NCBI GenBank assembly: GCA_030670605.1
Contig: DAOVBK010000003.1
Span: 1 to 22,031 of the forward strand
Direction of reading: 5' to 3'
Length of the DNA stretch: 22,031 nt
Source of the DNA: Candidatus Stahliibacteriota bacterium
Lineage (GTDB): Bacteria > Hydrothermota > Tepidihabitantia > SM23-42
The translations under genes were made by a program, and so were the position numbers. Positions 1-7,279 of this stretch are shown piece by piece (within the stretch, counting starts at the first letter, position 1; each line of letters starts with the position of its first letter). The notes below the pieces were generated by a model, which was not told the DNA's origin, searched no databases, and worked only from the letters and a program-made list of their open reading frames with translations.

Positions 1-204
1 AAATTCGTATCAAACGTTCTGGCAAAGGTATATGCCGGCGAACACCTTCGCTACCGCAACGTGCACCACTGCCGAGGTAAAGAACTCAGAATTGTGTGTG
101 AAAAAGCCTTCCGTGTCGATGTCGATGGTGAGGAGGAGAAGGCACAGGAGCTTGTGATCACCCTCATGCCCAAGGCCCTCAGAATGAGGGTCCCAGGTGA
201 ATAA
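1..204 (+). CDS. YegS/diacylglycerol-kinase-like lipid kinase, C-terminal 67 residues (5' end outside window)
   Basis: An open frame runs from base 1 to a TAA at 202-204 and encodes the last 67 residues of a protein. The segment has the pattern of the C-terminal beta-sandwich of the DAGK/YegS family: a GEHLRYRNV stretch, a region of alternating charged and hydrophobic strands, a VDVDGE motif (the usual 'DGE' close to the end), then a strand ending in PKALRMRVPGE, like the usual 'P.alrvlvP' finish. The family phosphorylates diacylglycerol or related lipids at the inner face of the membrane. The catalytic N-terminal domain lies outside the window, so substrate and activity cannot be judged. The stop codon directly abuts the stop codon of the convergent nadD gene. 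Confidence 0.7.
   Translation, partial: KFVSNVLAKVYAGEHLRYRNVHHCRGKELRIVCEKAFRVDVDGEEEKAQELVITLMPKALRMRVPGE
160..191. terminator. Overlapping stem-loops at a convergent gene junction (possible bidirectional terminator without U-tract)
   Basis: ACCCTCAT (160-167) is perfectly complementary to ATGAGGGT (184-191), an 8-bp stem with a 16-nt loop. The competing CCCTCA (176-181) pairs with TGAGGG (185-190) around a GAA loop. Both lie inside the last codons of the lipid-kinase gene and just beyond the nadD stop codon. There is no U-run on either strand, so an intrinsic terminator is not proven. The position between two head-on genes with no spacer makes a 3'-end role plausible. Confidence 0.35.
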
Positions 205-795
205 TCACTTCCGATACAACCTGTGCTGTTTTATGTAGGTATGAACGTCTGGTGTGACGAGATACTGAATACTTTTTCTATCTCGTACGTGCTTTCTGAT
301 CAGTGTTGATGAGATATCGATACGGGGAGCATTACTGATGAGTATTTTTTGTGCGATGTGACCGTTCTTTCTGATACGATACCCTGTCCGCGGTACGACG
401 ACGATCGTACATTCTTTTAACAAAGCATGTGGCGTACGCCATGTTTGAATCTCTGACCACTGATCGCTCCCAATGACAAGATACAGTATTCCTCGAGTGG
501 TTTTTTTCAATTCCCGAATCACATCAATGGTGTACGTTTTTCCCGGTATTCTGTTTTCGATATCACTCAGGGCGAACTTTCTGTTGTCTTTGATGGCAAG
601 AACAGTCATTGCATATCGCGTTTTGAACGATGAATATTTTAATTTGTGTGGTGGGTTGCCAGCTGGCACAAAGACTATTGTGTCAAGAGAGAACTCTTCG
701 AGAACAGCTTGTGCAACAATGAGGTGGCCAACGTGTGGTGGATCAAAGAGCCCGCCAAAGATACCAACGCGCTTATTCGTTCCTTTCTTCCTCAT
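205..795 (-). CDS. nadD: Nicotinate-nucleotide adenylyltransferase (NadD)
   Basis: The product transfers AMP from ATP to nicotinate mononucleotide, giving deamido-NAD in NAD biosynthesis in the cytosol. I place the start at the ATG at 795, giving 196 residues, the normal NadD size. The nucleotidyltransferase signature GIFGGLFDPPHVGHL then starts about 10 residues in. The open frame extends further upstream, but that part is a basic, low-complexity shadow of bamD. Other family marks are FVPAGNPPHK (residues about 43-52), the SDQW segment, and the C-terminal ISSTLIR motif, which contacts ATP, followed by the usual YIKQHRLY ending. It is the last gene of the minus-strand block. Its first 23 bases overlap the end of bamD, suggesting translational coupling, as no strong Shine-Dalgarno is visible. 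The stop codon abuts that of the convergent lipid-kinase gene. Confidence 0.93.
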   Translation of the reverse strand: MRKKGTNKRVGIFGGLFDPPHVGHLIVAQAVLEEFSLDTIVFVPAGNPPHKLKYSSFKTRYAMTVLAIKDNRKFALSDIENRIPGKTYTIDVIRELKKTTRGILYLVIGSDQWSEIQTWRTPHALLKECTIVVVPRTGYRIRKNGHIAQKILISNAPRIDISSTLIRKHVRDRKSIQYLVTPDVHTYIKQHRLYRK

Positions 796-1606
796 GAATG
801 TCAATCTCTTCGAAATCTTCTTCCTCTCCGAGACCTTCGGTCTCCTCGATATCTTCGACAGATAGATCTTGTGTTTTCCCCTCGATCTTCTGTATCTTCG
901 TTTCTGCTTTTTCTTTCCACGCCTCTTCTTCAAGTAATACACGTAACAATGTGAGTGCCTGTTCATACTGTTCCCGTTTCTCATAGATGGTAGCAGCCCG
1001 ATACGCTGCCTCGGCACTGACATCGGCCTCTGGGTACGTCGTTAGGACATAGTTGAAGTAGAGGAGTGCAGCATCCTCTTCGCCAGTTCTGACATAGAGT
1101 TTACCGTTTTCCAGTTCTTTCCTCGCGAGGCGGCTGCGTGCCTCGAGGATGAGGTTTCTCACCTCATTTGTATGCTGGGAATTCGGGAACTGGGTCAGAA
1201 ATTGATCAAAGAGTCGTATCGCACGGTTGATTTCAGTTGGATCCTTGGAATAGTGTGGTGCTTTGTGCAGGTGGGCTTTCGCTTTATTGAGGTACGTCTG
1301 TTCCAGGAATGCAGATGTCGGGAAATTTCTGATGAGGTATTCAAATTCGGTGATTGCCTGATCATATTCTTTATTCTCAAAGTAGGTCATACCGAGCCAG
1401 TATTGTGCATCATCGACGAATTCAGATGATGGATGATAGAAGAGTATTCTTTCGAATGCCTGAATTGCATCTTCGATTTTCCTATTCTCATAGTAATGCA
1501 TGGCACGCTCGAATTCGTCTTCTGGTGCAAGCGGTGCCAGTTGCCGTTTGCTACCACACGAGAGACAGATGCATAGGATGAGTGTTGGGGTAATAATCTT
1601 TTTCAC
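773..1606 (-). CDS. bamD: Outer membrane assembly lipoprotein BamD (YfiO family)
   Basis: This is a 277-residue TPR protein of the BamD/YfiO type, the lipoprotein partner of BamA in inserting outer-membrane beta-barrel proteins. A hydrophobic N-terminus ends at a lipidation-like cysteine (C17 in LSCGSK); the lipobox is imperfect, with Cys rather than Leu at -3. TPR units follow, for example ERAMHYYENRKIEDAIQAF and the BamD-like DDAQYWLGMTYFENKEYDQA, then RLFDQFLTQFPNSQHTNEV, the most typical BamD stretch. The C-terminal 25-30 residues are strongly acidic and look like an unstructured tail; part of this tail overlaps the nadD start. The start is a GTG preceded by AAGGAG, and GTGA at 1603-1606 overlaps the stop of the upstream TPR gene. 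A generic TPR lipoprotein is possible, but length and repeat spacing favour BamD. Confidence 0.82.
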   Translation of the reverse strand: MKKIITPTLILCICLSCGSKRQLAPLAPEDEFERAMHYYENRKIEDAIQAFERILFYHPSSEFVDDAQYWLGMTYFENKEYDQAITEFEYLIRNFPTSAFLEQTYLNKAKAHLHKAPHYSKDPTEINRAIRLFDQFLTQFPNSQHTNEVRNLILEARSRLARKELENGKLYVRTGEEDAALLYFNYVLTTYPEADVSAEAAYRAATIYEKREQYEQALTLLRVLLEEEAWKEKAETKIQKIEGKTQDLSVEDIEETEGLGEEEDFEEIDIHEEERNE

Positions 1607-2514
1607 GAAAGCTCCTTGATTTCTTCGATACGTGCTTTGGCTTTCTTCACAACGTCACCTTTCTCATAGGGGTTGAGACGCAACACTTTTTTGTATGCTT
1701 CAAGTGCTTGAGGGAAGTTATTCTTCATGAAATGTATCTCACCAACATAAAAATACGCATCATCAAGAAGGGATTTTGGTTCTTGGCTTGCAATGATATG
1801 GTCAAAAAAGACTTTTGCACTATCCAGATTGCCTTCTTCAAAGAGCTTGATGCCGATCGCATGCTGTACGGAACTAAGTTGCCAGAGATTGGCAGCAGTT
1901 TTCAGTCTGTCGTACTCATCCTGGGCGAGGTGAAGGGCACGCGCGAGCCGGTTTGATTCTCTGAGCGCGGTGATCAATTGTGGTATGATATTCTTTGCCT
2001 TTTTAGATGCGGAGTCAATTTCAAGCGCTTTCGTGTATGCCTCAGCTGCCGCGGGGTAGTTTTCTTTTTCAAAATGCAGATCGCCGACCAAAAACAAATT
2101 ATTCGCTTGATCGTATCCAGGTATGAGTTGTGCACATTCTTGATACAGATATAGTGCACGTTCTGGCTCATCGATTCTCAGCGCATTGTGAGCAATGCCA
2201 TTGTAGAGCGCAAGGATGCTATCCCTGAACATGTCACTGCCGGCAAGTGATTGTTCAAAATACAGGGCAGCCTCATCGAATTCATTTTTCTTCAGGTAGC
2301 AGTATCCAAGCAGATACTGAATTTCGGCATTTTTGTTGTGACGGAGCGCTATGATCTCGGTGAGTGCGCGGTCGTAGTTCCATTCACGAATGAATTTGCG
2401 CGCGTTTTCTATACGTTCTTCAGTCGAAAAACAACGCACCGCAATCAGGGATACGCACACGATCGAAAATAGTACCCATCGCAATCGGTGCGTATTTTGT
2501 AAAGCGCTCAGCAT
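1603..2514 (-). CDS. Membrane-anchored or exported tetratricopeptide-repeat protein
   Basis: A 303-residue protein with a short basic N-terminus and one hydrophobic segment (residues about 12-27, WVLFSIVCVSLIAV), then soluble helical repeats. It is probably exported or anchored by a signal anchor. The cysteine after the hydrophobic stretch is preceded by Arg, so it is a poor lipobox. TPR-like units include AEIQYLLGYCYLKKNEFDEA, NLFLVGDLHFEKENYPAAAE and AYFYVGEIHFMKNNFPQALE, the last running into AYKKVLRLNPYEKG. I cannot assign a specific function. It overlaps bamD by 4 bases, so both are probably made together, and it may act in the periplasm with the envelope machinery. The start has AGAAGG about 8 nt upstream, and only 14 nt separate it from the purine nucleoside phosphorylase stop. 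Confidence 0.8.
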   Translation of the reverse strand: MLSALQNTHRLRWVLFSIVCVSLIAVRCFSTEERIENARKFIREWNYDRALTEIIALRHNKNAEIQYLLGYCYLKKNEFDEAALYFEQSLAGSDMFRDSILALYNGIAHNALRIDEPERALYLYQECAQLIPGYDQANNLFLVGDLHFEKENYPAAAEAYTKALEIDSASKKAKNIIPQLITALRESNRLARALHLAQDEYDRLKTAANLWQLSSVQHAIGIKLFEEGNLDSAKVFFDHIIASQEPKSLLDDAYFYVGEIHFMKNNFPQALEAYKKVLRLNPYEKGDVVKKAKARIEEIKELS

Positions 2515-2528
2515 GATTAGATTACCTT

Positions 2529-3341
2529 CTATAGCCTTGCCACGACTGCCGTGACGATTTGTGTCAATTGCGGTTCGGCACGCATTGCCGCTTTGATAAT
2601 GGTGCGGATGCGTGCAGGTTTGAGAGCATCGGGTAGACCCATGTCTGTGATAATTGATAGTCCAACAACTTTTATCTTGAGATATCGAGCCATGAGAACC
2701 TCGGGTACCGTGGACATACCAACGGCATCAGCACCGATTGCTCTCAAGTACCGGTATTCAGCACGGGTCTCGAGATTTGGACCTGGCACGGCAACATAGA
2801 CACCCTTTTTGACCGGTATTTTATGTTCAAGGGCACACTGTTCTGCGAGCTCAATGATGCGAGCATCATAGCAGTTGTACAGGTCAGGAAAGCGTGGTTC
2901 CAGGCGCGGATCGTTCTTGCCCCGGAAAGGATTATCAGGCAGCAGATTAATATGGTCAGTAATGATCATAATGTCACTCGGTTTAAACTCCGGATTCAGG
3001 CCACCACTTGCATTGGATATGATAAGGTGTTTGATGCCAAGGAACTTCATCACCAGTACGGGAATGGTGATTTCCTTAGCACTGTAGCCTTCATAGTAGT
3101 GAAATCTGCCTTGCAGGGCAACAACTTTTTTCTTCTTAAGATAACCGAGTATAAGTTTGCCTTTGTGTGATTCAACAGTTGCCGAAGGGAAATGAGGGAT
3201 ATCGCTATAGTGAAAGACCTTTGTTTTGGAAATCGCAGACGCCAGTCGACCGAGTCCCGTTCCAAGAATAATACCGATCGCCGGCTTGAAATCTATCTTC
3301 TGTTGTATATAACGTACCGCAGCACGTGCTTTTCCTCTCAC
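2529..3341 (-). CDS. Purine nucleoside phosphorylase, trimeric PNP family
   Basis: The enzyme cleaves purine nucleosides with phosphate to free base and (deoxy)ribose-1-phosphate, a salvage reaction in the cytosol. It is 270 residues, typical of the trimeric (type I) PNP/MTAP family. Visible marks are the phosphate-binding GTGLG near residue 28, the GRFHYYEGY loop (79-86), SNASGGLNP (109-117), the base-binding Glu in PNLETRAEYR (E192), and VGMSTVPE (208-214). At the position where 6-oxopurine-specific enzymes have Asn (human N243) this protein has Asp (D233 in ITDMGLPD), which may widen its substrate range. ATGA at 3338-3341 overlaps the divIVA stop codon, so it is translationally coupled to that gene. 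The symbol is left open because punA, deoD and mtnP-like roles cannot be separated from sequence alone. Confidence 0.9.
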   Translation of the reverse strand: MRGKARAAVRYIQQKIDFKPAIGIILGTGLGRLASAISKTKVFHYSDIPHFPSATVESHKGKLILGYLKKKKVVALQGRFHYYEGYSAKEITIPVLVMKFLGIKHLIISNASGGLNPEFKPSDIMIITDHINLLPDNPFRGKNDPRLEPRFPDLYNCYDARIIELAEQCALEHKIPVKKGVYVAVPGPNLETRAEYRYLRAIGADAVGMSTVPEVLMARYLKIKVVGLSIITDMGLPDALKPARIRTIIKAAMRAEPQLTQIVTAVVARL

Positions 3342-3787
3342 TTTTTCTCCAGCCGTTCAAGGAGTTTGAGATAGGATTCAAGCAGACCACGGAATTCTGA
3401 TACCATCAACAGTTTCTGGTGCTCGATCATCTTTGTTTCTTCTGTAAGGCGGGCGAGCTCTGATTGAGATTCTTTAAGATACTTCTGCACTTCCACACGC
3501 GCATTCGCAATGATCGTTTCTGCTTCCTTCTTGGCGCCGTTTCTTAGCTCAGCAGCCGCTCGTTGGGTGGTCGTCAGTGTGTCCTGAAGGAATTTTTCCA
3601 TACGGCGGTAGTCTTCGATCTTGCCATCCAGATCCTTGACCTTCTCGCTCAGACTCTCATTCTCCCGCAGCAAATGTTCAAGTTCCGTGGAAACCATCTC
3701 GAGAAATGACCTGATTTCGTGAGGATCGTACCCTCGCAGTGTTTTCCGAAATTCCTGCTTTCGGATTTCTAACGGTGTTATCGGCAT
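3338..3787 (-). CDS. DivIVA-domain coiled-coil protein
   Basis: A 149-residue protein starting with the DivIVA signature: MPITPLEIRKQEFRKTLRGY, then DPHEIRSFLEMV. This N-terminal domain binds curved membranes in the Firmicute and actinobacterial proteins. From about residue 33 to the end it is almost continuous heptad coiled coil rich in Glu, Lys and Leu, as in DivIVA/GpsB proteins that oligomerise. It probably acts at the inner face of the membrane in cell-pole or division-site organisation. That role is inferred from the family, and Gram-negative members are little studied. The start is decided by a strong AAGGAGG six bases upstream of the ATG. The 28-nt gap from the GGDEF gene upstream shows no promoter I can support. 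Confidence 0.85.
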   Translation of the reverse strand: MPITPLEIRKQEFRKTLRGYDPHEIRSFLEMVSTELEHLLRENESLSEKVKDLDGKIEDYRRMEKFLQDTLTTTQRAAAELRNGAKKEAETIIANARVEVQKYLKESQSELARLTEETKMIEHQKLLMVSEFRGLLESYLKLLERLEKK

Positions 3788-3815
3788 TGGTCCTCCTTGT
3801 CGATATGGCGTCTGT

Positions 3816-4817
3816 CTAAGTGCACAGGAGTGCTCTTCCCCCGCCTTCCTTTTTTGCCTGGAGAAGTGCGTTGTGGGCTTTTTTTATCAATTCGAAGGTT
3901 CCTCCGGCATCCTCAGGAAAACTTGCGACACCTATTGATGCACTCATTTCCTTTACCTGTAGTTCATCCTTAAAGAAATCGTAGTCCTTGATCTGCTCGG
4001 CGATGCGTGTACCTGTTTTCAAGGCACGGTTTCGTTCTGTTTCTGGCAAGAGAACGATGAATTCATCACCACCGTACCGCGCAACAATATCGATACTGCG
4101 AATATTCCTCTTAAGTATGCTCGTCAGTTCTTCGAGTATGCGGTCACCAACTTCATGTCCGAATTCATCGTTGATAGCCACAAAGTTATCAATATCACAG
4201 CATAGAATAGATAGGTTGTGTTCATAACGGGAAGCACGTTGCAATTCTTGGCTTAGTTGATTTTCCAGATACCGTTTGTTAAAAACCCCGGTGAGTGGAT
4301 CCACCCAGATGCGGTGTTTTACACGTGAGTAAAAGCTATTCGGTCGCAAAAGGTGGTCGACGAGTACATGCCCGTGGCTCTTGAGTAGTTCAAGAAACTG
4401 ATTCGCGCTGATAGTGTCGACTGCATACAGACAGATGAGGAACAGTTTTGTGTCTGCCTGGGTTACAAAATCATCGATTACCTCTTCATACTGTAAGTAC
4501 TCTTCAGCATTCTGTAAAAATATGCGCAGTCCTACGTGTAAGTCTGTATGCTCCATCTCAGCCCGTAACCATTTCACGAATTCAGCAGCCGGAACAGTGG
4601 GACTCAGGATCGAGATTTTGCTTTTGAATTTCTTTTCCAATACTGCGCAAGCTTTTTTCGTACCGATGAAAATACATTTTTCATTCAGCTCGATGCCGTC
4701 GGTGATAAGCGGAAGGACTATGCCGATCATCTGTTCATAGTCTTGGTACAAATGGAGGGCATGGACAGAACGTTCAAGATTGCTCATCTCATTTTTTGGC
4801 TTGCCAGGACCATTCAT
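3816..4817 (-). CDS. MEDS-domain diguanylate cyclase (GGDEF)
   Basis: A 333-residue soluble protein with two parts. Residues about 17-165 match the MEDS sensory domain (HALHLYQDYEQMIGIVLPLI, then GIELNEKCIFIGT), a DcmR-type small-molecule or redox-sensing fold. Residues about 172-333 form a GGDEF domain: DPLTGVFNKRYL at the start, metal-binding Asp in CDIDNF (D208), and an intact catalytic RYGGDEF (GGDEF at 249-253). An RxxD inhibitory site lies just before it (R240-SI-D243). It should make c-di-GMP from two GTP and be product-inhibited. No signal peptide or membrane segment is visible, so it is cytosolic. It lies 13 nt after the aminotransferase gene, with GAGGTGG before the ATG; M11 is an alternative start. 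The ligand of the MEDS domain is unknown. Confidence 0.9.
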   Translation of the reverse strand: MNGPGKPKNEMSNLERSVHALHLYQDYEQMIGIVLPLITDGIELNEKCIFIGTKKACAVLEKKFKSKISILSPTVPAAEFVKWLRAEMEHTDLHVGLRIFLQNAEEYLQYEEVIDDFVTQADTKLFLICLYAVDTISANQFLELLKSHGHVLVDHLLRPNSFYSRVKHRIWVDPLTGVFNKRYLENQLSQELQRASRYEHNLSILCCDIDNFVAINDEFGHEVGDRILEELTSILKRNIRSIDIVARYGGDEFIVLLPETERNRALKTGTRIAEQIKDYDFFKDELQVKEMSASIGVASFPEDAGGTFELIKKAHNALLQAKKEGGGRALLCT

Positions 4818-4830
4818 TCTTCCACCTCTG

Positions 4831-5904
4831 TTAACCCCTAATTATGTGCTCCAGTGCATCAAGTGCCGGACGCATTTTTTCTATTGTATAATCACCCATA
4901 TGACCGATACGGATTATCTTTCCTCGTAGTTCAGCCTGTCCATTAGCAAACAGTATACCGTGTTTTTCCTTGAGTTCGGTGATTATGTCAGTGCTCGTGA
5001 GGTTGGCCGGCATTTTTACCACGGTCAGGGCGTTTGACGGCCGTCTCGCAAGTGTTTCAAGTCCCATATTTTTGACACGCTCGCGCACGTACTCTGCAAC
5101 GTCCCTGTGGTGTGCGTAATTTTCGTCGAGACCCATTTTTACAATCTTGCTGATGCCTTTATTAAGACCGTAGAGCACGTTAATTGCAGGCGTCCACGGT
5201 GTTTGCTGTTTGCTCCTGAATTTCTCATAGATGGCGAGATTGAAATAGTACGTCGGCAGATCTGATTTCTTTGTTTTCTCATAGGCGCGCTCACTGACTG
5301 CGATGAATGAAATACCTGGTGGTGACATAAGCGCTTTCTGGGAGGCACCAACCATGATATCAACATGCCACTCGTCTTGTGGACATCTATCCGCGCCAAT
5401 ACCGGCAACACCATCGACGACGAGGAATGCGCCGTATTTCTTTGTTATTTCACCAAATACACGGATATCGTTGAGTGCTCCGGTCGACGTCTCGGTCAAG
5501 GTCGTGAAGACAATCGTTGGTTTGGTTTTCTGTTTCAAGACCGCCTCGATTGTCTCTGGTTTGATACAGCAGCCGTATTCTTCCTGGACGACAACTGGTG
5601 TGATTTTGTACGCCTGGCAGAGTTCGAGCCAGCGTTGGCCGAATTTCCCACAGATCGCGGCGACTGGTTCGTCAGAGCTTGAAAGTATGTTACTACATGC
5701 CGCCTCCATGGCTCCGGTGCCTGACGATGCAAAGAGAAAGAGTCTGCCACTGGTGCCGAGTATGTGCTTCAGACCTTCTGAGGTTGCGCGATACAGTTCA
5801 GCAAATTGTGCCTCCCGATGGTACACTGCTTTCTGTGCTGTTTCGTGGAGTATGTCTTCAGGTATATCAACGGGCCCAGGTGTAAACAGTGTGTACTTAC
5901 TCAA
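4831..5904 (-). CDS. Class V aminotransferase, serine-glyoxylate/alanine-glyoxylate type
   Basis: A PLP-dependent enzyme of the PucG/AGT family, which transfers amino groups between Ser, Ala or a similar donor and glyoxylate or another keto acid. I start it at TTG 5904 because GGAG lies five bases upstream and the resulting MSKYTLFTPGP is the normal family N-terminus. The longer open frame back to 5982 only shadows the archaemetzincin gene. The product is 357 residues, the family length. Visible marks are the substrate-loop FTPGPVDIP (7-15), the PLP-phosphate loop ASSGTGAMEAA, Asp in VVDGVAGIGA (D164, contacting the PLP ring nitrogen), and the Schiff-base Lys in GASQKALMSPPG (K190). It overlaps the upstream amzA by 8 bases. 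Exact donor and acceptor cannot be read from sequence. Confidence 0.88.
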   Translation of the reverse strand: MSKYTLFTPGPVDIPEDILHETAQKAVYHREAQFAELYRATSEGLKHILGTSGRLFLFASSGTGAMEAACSNILSSSDEPVAAICGKFGQRWLELCQAYKITPVVVQEEYGCCIKPETIEAVLKQKTKPTIVFTTLTETSTGALNDIRVFGEITKKYGAFLVVDGVAGIGADRCPQDEWHVDIMVGASQKALMSPPGISFIAVSERAYEKTKKSDLPTYYFNLAIYEKFRSKQQTPWTPAINVLYGLNKGISKIVKMGLDENYAHHRDVAEYVRERVKNMGLETLARRPSNALTVVKMPANLTSTDIITELKEKHGILFANGQAELRGKIIRIGHMGDYTIEKMRPALDALEHIIRG

Positions 5905-6379
5905 ACTGACTCCTACAGTTTGAACAAAATACCGCATTTTTCTGATCGGTATCCTCGAGCGTATTAGAGAAATGCATGACACACGTTTCCTTTGTACAGT
6001 GCTCCAGTCCTTTCAGATGTCCGAGCTCATGTACTGTTTCTTTTGCGACACGTTCATCAAACCGCTCGCCGGCGAGCCGAAATGTTGAAACGAGTGCTAT
6101 TTTTTTCACTGGGTCAGCCAGACCAAAGATGAAACTCATTCTTGAGACATAGATATCAACATCAACAAATCCAAGGCTGAGATCGTACTGTGTTGAATTA
6201 CGTTCGACAAGTACATTGACGATTGTTCGTGCATCGTACTGCTGCCGCAATGGATTGTAGGCATTCGGTGGTACGGTGAACGTCCCTGCATACTCAGTTT
6301 CTAGGTGTAGTTGTTTTGTGACCGCATCATTCACAATCGAGTACAGGTTCAGCGTTTCAACCTGATAGACTCCAATCAT
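5897..6379 (-). CDS. amzA: Archaemetzincin family zinc metalloprotease
   Basis: A 160-residue protein with the full archaemetzincin signature. The zinc site HELGHLKGLEH (H117, E118, H121, H127) is followed at once by C128, then C133 and the Met-turn Met (M135), then HFSNTLEDTD and a C-x2-C pair (C152, C155). The extra cysteines bind a second zinc in this family. The length is near the archaeal family norm. Members are zinc metallopeptidases of uncertain natural substrate, common in Archaea and patchy in Bacteria. There is no signal peptide, so it should be cytosolic. The ATG overlaps the slipin stop codon in a TAATG arrangement, implying translational coupling to slipin, and its end overlaps the aminotransferase start. 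Gene transfer from Archaea is possible but not shown by the sequence alone. Confidence 0.92.
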   Translation of the reverse strand: MIGVYQVETLNLYSIVNDAVTKQLHLETEYAGTFTVPPNAYNPLRQQYDARTIVNVLVERNSTQYDLSLGFVDVDIYVSRMSFIFGLADPVKKIALVSTFRLAGERFDERVAKETVHELGHLKGLEHCTKETCVMHFSNTLEDTDQKNAVFCSNCRSQFE

Positions 6380-7128
6380 TATTCCTTGGTTAGTTTCTTG
6401 GCGATTGCGGTGAATATATCGATAGGTATGGGGAAAATCGTTGTTGAGTTTTTTTCTGTGGCGATTTCGCTTAGTGTTTGGAGATAACGGAGCTGTATGC
6501 CTACCGGTGTTTCACTGATGATTTTCGCTGCCTGGTTTAGGTTTGTGGCTGCCTGGAGCTCTCCTGCGGCGTGGATAACCTTGGCGCGACGTTCACGTTC
6601 TGCTTCTGCCTGCCGGGCAATAGCACGCTGCATTTCCTGGGGGATGTCTACATGTTTGATCTCGACGGTGGAAACTTTGATACCCCAGGGGTCGGTCTGC
6701 TGGTCAATGATTTTCTGAAGCCTGACATTTATTTTCTCTCGTTCTCCGAGTATTTCGTCAAGTTCGTACTCACCGAGAACACTGCGCAACGTCGACTGGG
6801 CAAGTTGACTTGTTGCGTAGAGGTAGTCTTCAACCTCGAGAATTGCCTTGTCTGGTTCGAAAACCCTGAAATAGGCAACCGCATTGACCTTGATGGAAAT
6901 GTTGTCTTTCGTAATAACGTCCTGCGGCGGTACATCCATGGTAATAACCCTGAGTGCCACCTTTGCCATCTTGTCCATGACTGGTAATAGTATGAAAAGA
7001 CCGGGTCCCTTGACTTTGAGAAATCTACCCCACCTGAATACGACTGCCCGTTCGTATTCTTTGAGGATCTTTATTGCGCTAATGATGATGAGAAGCAAAA
7101 CAATAACAACAATGCCGGTGAATCCCAT
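6379..7128 (-). CDS. Slipin (stomatin/prohibitin-type SPFH membrane protein)
   Basis: A 249-residue stomatin-like protein. I chose the ATG at 7128, preceded by AAGGAGG, over the longer open frame to 7239, because that frame runs back through the promoter. One membrane segment (residues about 4-20, [15 protein letters not shown]) is followed by the SPFH/Band 7 domain: [28 protein letters not shown], then [21 protein letters not shown] (several segments). A helical [18 protein letters not shown] stretch and a C-terminal oligomerisation region follow. Slipins form membrane-bound rings or scaffolds and are often cut or regulated by a neighbouring NfeD-type serine protease. No NfeD gene is present here; a metalloprotease (amzA) takes the coupled position. 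This is the first gene of the long minus-strand operon and has a 22-nt leader. Confidence 0.92.
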   Translation of the reverse strand: MGFTGIVVIVLLLIIISAIKILKEYERAVVFRWGRFLKVKGPGLFILLPVMDKMAKVALRVITMDVPPQDVITKDNISIKVNAVAYFRVFEPDKAILEVEDYLYATSQLAQSTLRSVLGEYELDEILGEREKINVRLQKIIDQQTDPWGIKVSTVEIKHVDIPQEMQRAIARQAEAERERRAKVIHAAGELQAATNLNQAAKIISETPVGIQLRYLQTLSEIATEKNSTTIFPIPIDIFTAIAKKLTKE

Positions 7129-7150
7129 TTTTTCCTCCTTGTAATACTCA

Positions 7151-7178
7151 ATTCTATGTAATTCTATTGTAAAGTCAA
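7151..7178 (-). promoter_or_regulatory. Sigma-70-type promoter of the slipin operon
   Basis: On the minus strand, TTGACT (7173-7178) and TAGAAT (7151-7156) are separated by exactly 16 nt. The -10 box lies 22 nt upstream of the slipin ATG, leaving room for the AAGGAGG Shine-Dalgarno. The downstream genes are packed with gaps of 28 nt or less, so this may drive all nine genes down to nadD. Confidence 0.65.
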
Positions 7179-7246
7179 TACTCTCTGCGCGAGCGAACCG
7201 TATCATAGAACGCATAGCGCAACAATAATCTGCGAGCACCAGTCAA

Positions 7247-7274
7247 TTGACAATACAGTCGTTTTGTATACAGT
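7247..7274 (+). promoter_or_regulatory. Sigma-70-type promoter of the glycosidase-like gene (leaderless)
   Basis: TTGACA (7247-7252), a 16-nt spacer, then TACAGT (7269-7274; four of six matches to TATAAT). The GTG at 7280 is only 5 nt past the -10 box, so the transcript should begin at or next to the start codon. The -35 box itself contains the in-frame TTG that could be mistaken for the gene start. Confidence 0.62.
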
Positions 7275-7279
7275 ATGTC

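Noticed and set aside
5303..5923. 206-codon + strand open frame opposite the aminotransferase gene
   Set aside because: It is an antisense shadow with no family motifs; the minus strand carries a full PLP-enzyme signature over the same bases.
5905..5982. 26-residue N-terminal extension of the aminotransferase
   Set aside because: It shadows the end of amzA. TTG 5904 has a well-placed GGAG and gives the usual MSKYTLFTPGP start.
7129..7239. 37-residue N-terminal extension of slipin
   Set aside because: It runs through the slipin promoter. ATG 7128 has an AAGGAGG site and gives the normal short N-terminus before the membrane segment.
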